From: Bacteroidales bacterium
GTDB lineage: Bacteria > Bacteroidota > Bacteroidia > Bacteroidales > UBA932
Assembly (NCBI GenBank): GCA_015060245.1
Contig: SUYU01000017.1
Coordinates: forward strand, 1 to 33,914
DNA length: 33,914 nucleotides
Reading direction: 5' to 3'
Of this stretch, positions 16,633 to 23,394 are shown piece after piece. The notes under the pieces were generated by a model. It was not told the origin of the DNA and ran no database searches. It worked only from the letters and a program-made list of their open reading frames with translations. The stretch's first letter is position 1. Each line of letters opens with the position of its first letter. A program made the translations under genes and the position numbers.

Positions 16633-18144
16633 ATGGATTATATCAGAAAACATAAGGAGGTTATCTGGCTGTTGGCCATTGTGGTCATATCTGCGCTGTG
16701 CATCCGCATGTGGGGCATTGGCAGAAGCACAGCCACAGGAGCACATAACAAGACGGAACAGCCTGCTCCCACTCCACTCAATCACCTTATAACCAATTCA
16801 ATGAGCGACTCTGTCCAGACCCGTAAATTTGATGCTGCGATTGGGCGCTTCATGAGATATTGGGGTATTAAAGGAGGCTCTTTTGCCCTCATGCGCAACG
16901 ACAGCCTCATCTATGCAAAGGGTTATGGCTATGCCAATATTGAGGACAGCACAGCATGCGAAGTCAAGCATATCTTCAGAATTGCATCCGTTTCCAAACT
17001 CATTACCGCCGTTGCCGTAATGAGACTCTGCGAGAGCGGAAAGATTACCCCACAAAGCCAGGTCTTTGGTGTTGACGGCATCCTCAATGACAGCATATTC
17101 CTGAACTGCAGGGACAAGAAGATTTCAAAAGTGACCGTAGAACATCTCTTGAGGCACAAGGGCGGATTTGCCAATCCTCATGGAGATGCCGCATTCAACA
17201 GGGATCTGGTGGCCAGATACCTTGACAAGGAACTTCCGTTGAGTATGGATGACATGGTTGAGTATGCTACCAAGATAAGACTGAGGGCAAGACCAGGCGA
17301 ATGGTTTGACTACTCCAACCTCGGATACATTGTCCTTTCCAAAGTGATTGAGAAGGTGAGCGGAATGCCCTACCACAAATATGTTAAGGACTCCGTGCTG
17401 GCTCCTATAGGCTGCCACGACATTCATCTGGCAGAGAATTACTGCTGCGGATTCAGGGAAAACGAGGTGAGTTATTACGAGGTCAAGGAGGCAGAACCGG
17501 TACCTTCCTATGACGGATGCGACTCCCTTGTTATGAAGAGTCTGGGAGGCAATGACGTGCATGGGCTGTACGGTGCAGGAGGCTGGGTGGCCTCACCCGT
17601 TGAACTGGCCAAACTTGTGGCTGCAATAAACACTCATCCTGGAAGGGAGTCTTTCCTCTCTCAAGAAAGCATTGAGTTCATGACACCTCTGGGCAAATAT
17701 GAGAGACCTGCAGGATGGTCAAGCATAACTTCACGTGAATGGCACCGGACTGGTTCCATGTCAGGTACAAGTGCCATGGTCAAGGTATATAAGACCAAAG
17801 GAGGCTCCGCTCCCGACGGATATGACCACTACTGTTGGGTATTCATCTCCAACAGTTCATCGTGGAACGGCCCTCAATTGTCACGTCAGATGAACCGCAG
17901 CATCACACGTGCAATGGAGAGAGTCAAGGAGTGGCCGAAAGTTGACCTTTTTGAACTGGAGCAGTACGCCTATAACCAGCAGGCAGAGAGGGAGAGGCTT
18001 GGAGAGAGCGACACAAGAATCAGTCCCGTACCATATGACATTGCCAGCGACATTGCCGTATGGTATGATACAAAGACCCCGATGATGAACGGTACACAAT
18101 ACTCTTTCAGCGACAACCGCATCATTGAAGGCAACTCAAAATAG
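16633..18144 (+). CDS. Membrane-anchored beta-lactamase-family serine hydrolase
   Basis: A 503-residue protein with a single N-terminal membrane anchor (about 10-25, WLLAIVVISALCI), a linker, and a penicillin-binding-protein-like domain in the periplasm. The serine active site SVSK (Ser119, Lys122) sits in FRIASVSKLITAVAVMRL, the YSN motif in FDYSNLGYIVLSKVIEK, and the third motif as HRTG in HRTGSMSGTSAMV, replacing the KTG of true beta-lactamases. That pattern is typical of class C-like esterases, D-aminopeptidases and DD-carboxypeptidase-related proteins. A start with TTG at 16621 is possible but poor. The ATP-grasp-like gene follows after 20 bases. It may trim cell-wall peptides; it is not a proven resistance determinant. 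Confidence 0.85.
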   Translation: MDYIRKHKEVIWLLAIVVISALCIRMWGIGRSTATGAHNKTEQPAPTPLNHLITNSMSDSVQTRKFDAAIGRFMRYWGIKGGSFALMRNDSLIYAKGYGYANIEDSTACEVKHIFRIASVSKLITAVAVMRLCESGKITPQSQVFGVDGILNDSIFLNCRDKKISKVTVEHLLRHKGGFANPHGDAAFNRDLVARYLDKELPLSMDDMVEYATKIRLRARPGEWFDYSNLGYIVLSKVIEKVSGMPYHKYVKDSVLAPIGCHDIHLAENYCCGFRENEVSYYEVKEAEPVPSYDGCDSLVMKSLGGNDVHGLYGAGGWVASPVELAKLVAAINTHPGRESFLSQESIEFMTPLGKYERPAGWSSITSREWHRTGSMSGTSAMVKVYKTKGGSAPDGYDHYCWVFISNSSSWNGPQLSRQMNRSITRAMERVKEWPKVDLFELEQYAYNQQAERERLGESDTRISPVPYDIASDIAVWYDTKTPMMNGTQYSFSDNRIIEGNSK

Positions 18145-18164
18145 TAAGTTACAAAGGAGATCTG

Positions 18165-19532
18165 ATGTACATCTTCAATCCAGAACATGACTTGTGTCTT
18201 GCAAATGGAGATATCCATTTTGTGCCGCCGGAGAGTGCTCTCGCCTTTGGCCGTGACTGCGCCTGCCTTACCCGTTTCATGTATGGCCTGGACCATTCGG
18301 CAGATTATGATGAGCCACTTCCTGAAAGTACAACGGTGCTTGTGGCATCTGCAGGGCAGTATAATGCAACGGCACATGTAGCGTCAGCAGGGCGGCATGA
18401 TGCAACGGTGCTTGTAACATCTGCGGGGCAATATAATGCAACGGCAAATGTGGTGTCAGCAGGGCGGCATGATATAACCGCACATGTAGCATCAGCAGGG
18501 CGGCATGATACAACGGCACATGTGGTGTCAGCAGGGCAGTATAATGCCGGCTGCAGTTGGAGTGCCACAAAAAAGATTTTCCCATGGGGCTGGAACACCG
18601 TGTTGCGCGACAGGCTTCTCAAGCAGGGGTGCCCTCCTGCCCTTCTGCCCTCAGATGAAGTGCTGGCTGCCATAAGGGAACTCTCTGACCGTAGGGTGGC
18701 AATGGAGGCACTGGAGCATCTCAACCGTAAATACACAAATTACAACCAACCCGGCTGTTCCTCTTCTGCCCACACACCCATTTTTACTGCACACAACTAC
18801 AGAATTGCCGCAGGGAGCATTGAAGAGGTGGAACATTTCCTCATGAAGGAGAGGAATGTGGTGCTGAAGGCACCTCTGTCGGGAAGCGGAAAGGGAATAA
18901 GGTTTGTTGCAGGAAGCCTCTCCCACAGCGACGAAGGGTGGTGCAGGAACCTTATAAAAAAACATGGCTGCGTAGTGGTGGAAAAGAGGTTCAACCCTGT
19001 ATTGGAGTTTGCCATGCTCTTCCGCTGCAGGGGCGGGAAGGTAGAGTTTGTGGGTTACTCGCTCTTTTATACCCGCAACGGAATGTACTCGGGAAATATT
19101 CTGGCCTCCGACCTATGGATTGAAAATGAAATTGCAAAATATATTCCGCAGCAAAGATTGGCTCTTGCCAAGGAGTGGCTTATGGAGTTCCTGCAAGAGA
19201 AGATTGCCGGAAAGTATGAAGGCTTTATAGGAGTTGACCAGTTTGTTTATTTGCCGTACGCCACACATGAGGCTGCGAAGACACATGAATGCAAAAAAGA
19301 TGAAACAATAGAGTATTGCTACAATCCGGTGGTTGAGATTAATCTGAGAATGACCATGGGACTTCTGGCGCACAACATCTACCGTTTGAGGGAGCATTTG
19401 CATATCAGTACCACAGAATCGGATCCTCCCGTAAAGATAACCGACGGGAGCCACTTCTTTGAGATCTGCAGGGCCAAAAAGGGCAGTACAGAGCACTACT
19501 CCTACATCATTGGGCCAATAAGGAGGGATTAA
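18165..19532 (+). CDS. ATP-grasp-like protein of unknown function with tandem repeats
   Basis: A 455-residue, probably cytoplasmic protein. The start MYIFNPEHDLCLANGD recalls a Bacteroidota family of uncharacterised proteins. Residues about 230-400 look like an ATP-grasp fold: VVLKAPLSGSGKGIRF (232-247) resembles the lysine and glycine-rich ATP-binding loop, GFIGVDQFVY (353-362) a conserved strand, and NPVVEINLRMTMG (387-399) the Glu391-x-Asn393 metal-binding pair. ATP-grasp enzymes join a carboxylate to an amine or thiol using ATP; the substrates here are unknown. Residues 60-131 are six tandem 12-residue repeats inserted between the N-terminal motif and the WGWNTVLRDRLL segment, lying away from the ATP site. 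It follows the serine hydrolase by 20 bases and probably shares its transcript. The fold call is inferred from motifs only. Confidence 0.6.
   Translation: MYIFNPEHDLCLANGDIHFVPPESALAFGRDCACLTRFMYGLDHSADYDEPLPESTTVLVASAGQYNATAHVASAGRHDATVLVTSAGQYNATANVVSAGRHDITAHVASAGRHDTTAHVVSAGQYNAGCSWSATKKIFPWGWNTVLRDRLLKQGCPPALLPSDEVLAAIRELSDRRVAMEALEHLNRKYTNYNQPGCSSSAHTPIFTAHNYRIAAGSIEEVEHFLMKERNVVLKAPLSGSGKGIRFVAGSLSHSDEGWCRNLIKKHGCVVVEKRFNPVLEFAMLFRCRGGKVEFVGYSLFYTRNGMYSGNILASDLWIENEIAKYIPQQRLALAKEWLMEFLQEKIAGKYEGFIGVDQFVYLPYATHEAAKTHECKKDETIEYCYNPVVEINLRMTMGLLAHNIYRLREHLHISTTESDPPVKITDGSHFFEICRAKKGSTEHYSYIIGPIRRD
18330..18557 (+). repeat. Six tandem 36-bp (12-residue) in-frame repeats
   Basis: Units begin at 18342, 18378, 18414, 18450, 18486 and 18522, with a four-codon partial unit at 18330-18341. 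Each encodes a version of V-[AVT]-S-A-G-[QR]-[YH]-[ND]-[AIT]-T-[AV]-[HLN]; two forms, AGQYN and AGRHD, alternate through most of the array. Nucleotide identity between units is high, with differences mainly at codon third positions and at the two variable pairs. The multiple of three keeps the gene open. The complementary strand is also open across the array, which is a by-product of the repetition. Confidence 0.95.
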
Positions 19533-19586
19533 TGCAATTTGCCAATTTGCCTGACGGAAAAACTTGTATGCTGCGAACATGCCAAT

Positions 19587-20309
19587 CTACCCCTCACATG
19601 AGCCTACACCGAGGTCGGTATTATTCAGAAGCACTTCAGCCTTTGGATTGCTCTTGAGTTGCGGATAGATTTCATCAACAAACCACTTTACCAGAGTCTC
19701 ATCACGCTTGACAATAGTACCATTGTTGCAGAAGAGATTTACACTGAAATATTCAAAGTATTCGGCAGCAATATCTATATCACTGACAATCTGCTCACGT
19801 GTATGGCTGGAGGTACAACTCAACAGGCAAACTCCCTGAAAATGCTCTGCAATCTGCGCAGCAGTCACACCGGCGGGAATTCCCTTGTTCCACAACAGAC
19901 GCAAAGCAGGATCAAAACTCTCCACACCGCACCTGAACTTAACTTTTGCCGGAGCAAACCGGTCCGCAAATTCGGAGAGCCTGTTCCGGTACATGTAATG
20001 CGCTTCAAACCAAAGAGTATGTATCTTCTTCTCATGCACTACCCTGCGTATCATTGAAAGAGTCTGCTCATCCATCTCCATTGCCGACCCTGAATTTATT
20101 ATATCAAGAACACCATAAACTCCCGTAACCTGCTCCAGAACACCTTTGTTTAGCGCAAATGGATCAGCGCTCACATCATTATGATAATTACAGAATGTAC
20201 ATTTGCGCCAACGGCAACCTGTACCCTGCAGGAGAATGAACTCCCTGGGCATATAGCCATCAATAAGCGAATACCTCTGCATATCTCCATTTTGCTCCAT
20301 GCCGGTCAT
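19587..20309 (-). CDS. Small radical SAM protein next to a queuosine-precursor transporter
   Basis: A 240-residue protein with the cysteine cluster GTGCRWRKCTFCNYH: Cys32, Cys37 and Cys40. The spacing is C-x4-C-x2-C, one residue longer than the canonical radical SAM C-x3-C-x2-C. Later features fit a partial TIM barrel: a DIINSGSAMEM strand similar to the 'GGE/G-S' motif, HTLWFEAHYMYRNRL, FRCGVESFDP and VCLLSCTSSHTREQIVSDI. Such enzymes cleave S-adenosylmethionine with a [4Fe-4S] cluster to start radical chemistry. Its ATG overlaps the TGA of the YhhQ-type transporter by 4 bases (ATGA), so the two are translationally coupled. By analogy with the radical SAM queuosine lyase QueL, a role in queuine salvage is possible, but homology has not been tested. 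Confidence 0.78.
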   Translation of the reverse strand: MTGMEQNGDMQRYSLIDGYMPREFILLQGTGCRWRKCTFCNYHNDVSADPFALNKGVLEQVTGVYGVLDIINSGSAMEMDEQTLSMIRRVVHEKKIHTLWFEAHYMYRNRLSEFADRFAPAKVKFRCGVESFDPALRLLWNKGIPAGVTAAQIAEHFQGVCLLSCTSSHTREQIVSDIDIAAEYFEYFSVNLFCNNGTIVKRDETLVKWFVDEIYPQLKSNPKAEVLLNNTDLGVGSCEG

Positions 20310-20995
20310 CTCCTCTCCTCACTCCTCACCTTAAACAGAGTACGTTTGAAAACATGTATTGTAGCATAGGCCAATGGTGTTCCAAAGAAGACTTCAATAC
20401 CCAATTTCATAAAATATTGCAGGGCAATCATAAGAAGCAGGTCACGTGTAGAGAGCACACCCAGAAAGGCAATCAGTACAAATGGTACAGAATCCATCAA
20501 ATAGCCTACTACCGAACTGCCTATTGTTCTGAACCATAAATATTTTCCTTTTGTCATCATCTTTATGCGCTCCATGAGCCAGGCATTTGAGAGTTCTCCC
20601 AACAGGAATCCCACCATGGATGCAAGGACAATCCTCGGCACATAACTGAAAATTGCATTGTAGGCAGATGCATTGCTCTGAAGATAATCTGGCGATGGCA
20701 TCCACACTCCTGTCTGGGTGCAGACAACCATGACTATATTGCAAAAGAATGTGATCCATATTACTCTCTTGGCAGTCTTATAGCCCCAAACCTCTGTAAG
20801 GACATCGCCCAGCATATAGGCAAAGGGGAATGTGATTGTCCCTGCATCAAAATAGAAGAGGCCGAAGAGACCTATTACCTTTACTGCCATTATGTTTGAT
20901 ACCAGATAGAGTGTGACAAAGAGTGCCGTTACTGTAATTAAAGGCGTGTCACTGCCAGTCCGGTTTTTGAAAGGGTTTTCCGATACCTTGTCCAT
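20306..20995 (-). CDS. YhhQ/VUT-family queuosine-precursor transporter
   Basis: A 229-residue inner-membrane protein with about six spans (LITVTALFVTLYLVSNIMAVKVIGLFGLFYFDAGTITFPFAYMLGDVLTEVWGYKTAKRVIW). The DAGTITFP and GDVLTEVWGYKTAKRVIW segments and the later GFLLGELSNAWLMERIKM ... FRTIGSSVVGYLMDSVPFVLIAF are hallmarks of the VUT (YhhQ) family, which imports preQ0/preQ1 or queuine. I start at MDKVSENPF (20995); a start at 21031 adds 12 unconserved residues. It lies third in the operon after the nucleotidyltransferase gene and is coupled to the radical SAM gene by a 4-base overlap. Confidence 0.9.
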   Translation of the reverse strand: MDKVSENPFKNRTGSDTPLITVTALFVTLYLVSNIMAVKVIGLFGLFYFDAGTITFPFAYMLGDVLTEVWGYKTAKRVIWITFFCNIVMVVCTQTGVWMPSPDYLQSNASAYNAIFSYVPRIVLASMVGFLLGELSNAWLMERIKMMTKGKYLWFRTIGSSVVGYLMDSVPFVLIAFLGVLSTRDLLLMIALQYFMKLGIEVFFGTPLAYATIHVFKRTLFKVRSEERR

Positions 20996-21043
20996 ATTCC
21001 ATTCTTTTTGACGGCATAATTCCCATGCCATCGCATCAATAAT

Positions 21044-21883
21044 TTACAACTGCCCGACCATCTGCTCCGCCAACTGCAGTGAATCCAACTTGCCTACATC
21101 AACAAGTTTGAGATTTTCAGCCACATGTGCCTTGATTTTATATTTATGGCAATATGAGAGATAGAAGGTTATTATTGAGAACTTTTCGGGTTTGTCGCCC
21201 ATAAGCCTGAACACCTCCGGTGAAAGGACATGTATTCCGGCAAATGCAAATTTTCTCAACCCGTACTCCTTGAGGAATGCTTCGTGGTCAAAAGAGGCAG
21301 TTGTGCCGTCTGGGCCCGCTTCCGCATCCTTTACCGGCTCACGCCTCAACTCCTCAAAAGGAGACTTTACCTCTCCGGTCTTCAAATTTATCCAGGCCAC
21401 CAGATTATCATCTGCGTCAAAGAGCAGATACCTCTCGGTCTTCCGGTCACTTACCAGCAGGGTGGCCAACGGCGGCTCTGCCGCATCTGCCATACCTTTT
21501 CCAGGAGTGCTGCAGTGCTCCGCATAAAATGAGGCAATATCCAGATTTGAGAGAATGTCAACGTTATGTATGAGAAACGGATCTCCGTCATTGAGTAGTG
21601 CAGCGGCGTGCCTAATGCCTCCCCCTGTCTCACGCAACATGTCAGTCTCGTCAGAGAAGGAGATGTTCACACCAAAGAAACCATTCTCCCTTACATAATC
21701 CTTTATCTGCTGCGCAAAGTGATGCACATTTATGACAAAGTCGGAGAAGCCGGCAGCCTTTAGATTTTCTATGACATGATAGAGCAACGGTTTTCCGCCG
21801 ACAGGCACCAGTGCCTTTGGCAGTGTATCTGTAAGCGGTTTGAGACGTGTTCCCATGCCCGCTGCAAAAATCATCACCTTCAT
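21044..21883 (-). CDS. MurU-like sugar-1-phosphate nucleotidyltransferase
   Basis: A 279-residue cytoplasmic enzyme of the NTP-transferase family. The nucleotide-binding motif FAAGMGTRLKPLTDTLPKALVPVGGKPLL occupies residues 6-34 with the signature G-x-G-T-R and the catalytic Lys of PKAL; HNVDILSNLD (about 104-113) supplies the metal-binding Asp. Close in layout to MurU, which makes UDP-MurNAc from MurNAc 1-phosphate in peptidoglycan recycling, and also to GlmU-N-terminal and mannose-1-phosphate guanylyltransferases. The AmgK-like kinase gene ends 2 bases before this gene starts, and the AmgK-MurU pair is a known recycling route, which favours MurU. A hydrophilic insertion (EELRREPVKDAEAGPDGTTA, about 180-199) is not usual at that position. 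Confidence 0.8.
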   Translation of the reverse strand: MKVMIFAAGMGTRLKPLTDTLPKALVPVGGKPLLYHVIENLKAAGFSDFVINVHHFAQQIKDYVRENGFFGVNISFSDETDMLRETGGGIRHAAALLNDGDPFLIHNVDILSNLDIASFYAEHCSTPGKGMADAAEPPLATLLVSDRKTERYLLFDADDNLVAWINLKTGEVKSPFEELRREPVKDAEAGPDGTTASFDHEAFLKEYGLRKFAFAGIHVLSPEVFRLMGDKPEKFSIITFYLSYCHKYKIKAHVAENLKLVDVGKLDSLQLAEQMVGQL

Positions 21884-21885
21884 AA

Positions 21886-23307
21886 CTAAAACTCCTGCTC
21901 TATTCCCTGTTCCCTATGGTACAATTTCACCTTTACGTTGAACTTCTTTGCAATATGCTCCGCCAGATGCTGCGCACAATATACCGAACGGTGCTGTCCG
22001 CCGGTGCAGCCGAAGCAGAACATGAGGCTGGTAAACTTGCGCTCAATGTATCTCTTTACATGAGCATCTGCAAGGTCATATATATTGTCCAAAAATCTTA
22101 TTACTCCCCCATCCTCTTCAAGAAACTCTATAACCTCCTTGTCGAGACCGGTAAAGTGTTTGTAATGGTCATATTTTCCCGGGTTTTCAATGGCACGGCA
22201 ATCAAATACATAACCTCCGCCATTTCCGCTCTCATCAAGAGGAATGCCCTTCTTGTATGCAAAACTGAATACCTTTACTTCAAGTTTCTTTTCGGTCCTC
22301 AAATCTGAGAACTGGCGCATGTTTGTCAACTGCACCATAATTTCATTCAGATGCGGATACTCATCAAAAGGGGCATTGGCTATAAGTTTGCGCAAGTTGT
22401 CGATTGCAAAGGGCACACTCTGCAGGAAGTGGGGTTTCTTTTCAAAATAGCCCCTGAAACCATAAGCGCCAAGCACCTGCATGGTTCTGAACAGCACAAA
22501 AATCCTCAATGTCCTGTAGAATTCATCACGTGGCACCTCAACATACTTTTTGAGCGCCTCAATATATGTATCTATGAGGATCTCCTTGAGTTCTTCGGAA
22601 TAGTTTGCCTTTGCCTGCCAGACAAAAGATGCAAGGTCATAATAGAACGGACCTTTTCTTCCTCCCTGAAAATCAATAAAGTACGGCTCATCATCAACAA
22701 GCATTACATTGCGCGCCTGAAAATCCCTGTAAAGGAAGGTTTCTCCGCTTACTGTCTTCAACAGGTCCAAAGAGAGTTTGTGGAAATCCTCCTGAAGTTT
22801 TATCTCATTGAAATCCAAACCAGTAGCCTTAAGAAAACAATATTTGAAATAGTTGAGGTCAAAGAAAATCATCCTTGCGTCAAACTCCGGCTGCGGAAAA
22901 CAGATTGAGTAGTCAAGCCCTTTCCCTCCCTCAAATTGCAGTTTTGGAAGAGTTGCTATTGTCTTTTTGAGCAGTCCTACCTCATAATCGGAGTAATTGC
23001 CCGATTCCCTACCCTGTGCCACATGGTTGAAGAGGGTAATGTCACCCAAATCCTCCTGAAGATAGTAGCGTTTGTCATCACTCATGCAGAGAACTTTTGG
23101 TACAGGAAGTCCCTTGAGCATAAAATGCCTGTCAATCTCAACAAATGCAATATTCTCCTCTATGGATGTACCGGCCGCACCAATGAGTGTTATGCCGCCT
23201 CCCCTGATTCTGAAATACCTTCTGTTGCTGCCGCTTGAAGGGAGTTCATAAATGTCATCGGGTTTCTGGTGTGTATACTTTTCAAAAAGTTCTTCTATCT
23301 GCTTCAT
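21886..23307 (-). CDS. AmgK-like sugar kinase fused to a RapZ C-terminal domain
   Basis: A 473-residue two-domain protein. Residues 1 to about 330 form an aminoglycoside-phosphotransferase-type kinase: SGSNRRYFRI replaces a P-loop, then LYRDFQARNVM (192-202; catalytic Asp195, Asn200, with Arg194 in place of the common His) and FIDFQGGRKGPFYYDLASF (210-228; metal-binding Asp212). This resembles AmgK, which phosphorylates MurNAc and GlcNAc at the anomeric position. Residues about 340-473 match the C-terminal domain of RapZ: FSFAYKKGIPLDESGNGGGYVFDCRAIENPGKYDHYKHFTGLDK and FGCTGGQHRSVYCAQHLAEHI. In E. coli this domain binds glucosamine 6-phosphate and the small RNA GlmZ. The RapZ N-terminal ATPase is missing. 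A MurU-like gene follows after 2 bases. The fusion suggests a kinase that senses amino-sugar status, an inference. Confidence 0.85.
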   Translation of the reverse strand: MKQIEELFEKYTHQKPDDIYELPSSGSNRRYFRIRGGGITLIGAAGTSIEENIAFVEIDRHFMLKGLPVPKVLCMSDDKRYYLQEDLGDITLFNHVAQGRESGNYSDYEVGLLKKTIATLPKLQFEGGKGLDYSICFPQPEFDARMIFFDLNYFKYCFLKATGLDFNEIKLQEDFHKLSLDLLKTVSGETFLYRDFQARNVMLVDDEPYFIDFQGGRKGPFYYDLASFVWQAKANYSEELKEILIDTYIEALKKYVEVPRDEFYRTLRIFVLFRTMQVLGAYGFRGYFEKKPHFLQSVPFAIDNLRKLIANAPFDEYPHLNEIMVQLTNMRQFSDLRTEKKLEVKVFSFAYKKGIPLDESGNGGGYVFDCRAIENPGKYDHYKHFTGLDKEVIEFLEEDGGVIRFLDNIYDLADAHVKRYIERKFTSLMFCFGCTGGQHRSVYCAQHLAEHIAKKFNVKVKLYHREQGIEQEF

Positions 23308-23344
23308 CTGACTATACTCTACTTGTTCTGCGTAAATGAAAACA

Positions 23345-23352
23345 CAAAAGTA
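23345..23352 (-). promoter_or_regulatory. -7 element of the AmgK/MurU/YhhQ/radical SAM operon
   Basis: On the minus strand TACTTTTG, a perfect TAnnTTTG. It shares CAAAAGTAATAAAT (plus-strand 23345-23358) with the aldolase/gmk divergent region (2695-2708). No -33 box was recognised. The leader to the first gene start (23307) is about 30 bases. Confidence 0.55.
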
Positions 23353-23362
23353 ATAAATTTTA

Positions 23363-23370
23363 TATATTTG
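23363..23370 (+). promoter_or_regulatory. -7 element of the pncB gene
   Basis: TATATTTG is a perfect -7 match, 24 bases before the ATG at 23395, and only 10 bases from the divergent -7 element at 23345-23352. RNA polymerase can therefore occupy only one of the two promoters at a time. No -33 box was recognised. Confidence 0.55.
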
Positions 23371-23394
23371 TACTTCGTCTTAATTTTAAATATT

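Noticed and set aside
16633-18144. True beta-lactamase (antibiotic resistance gene)
   Set aside because: The third motif is HRTG rather than KTG and the protein is membrane-anchored, typical of the broader hydrolase family.
18277-18736. Two long reading frames on the minus strand across the repeat array
   Set aside because: They mirror the repetitive plus-strand gene, show no protein family pattern, and extend only as far as the repeats keep the frame open.
22351-22908. A 185-codon plus-strand frame inside the kinase-RapZ gene
   Set aside because: It is antisense to recognisable kinase motifs and its composition is unlike a real protein.
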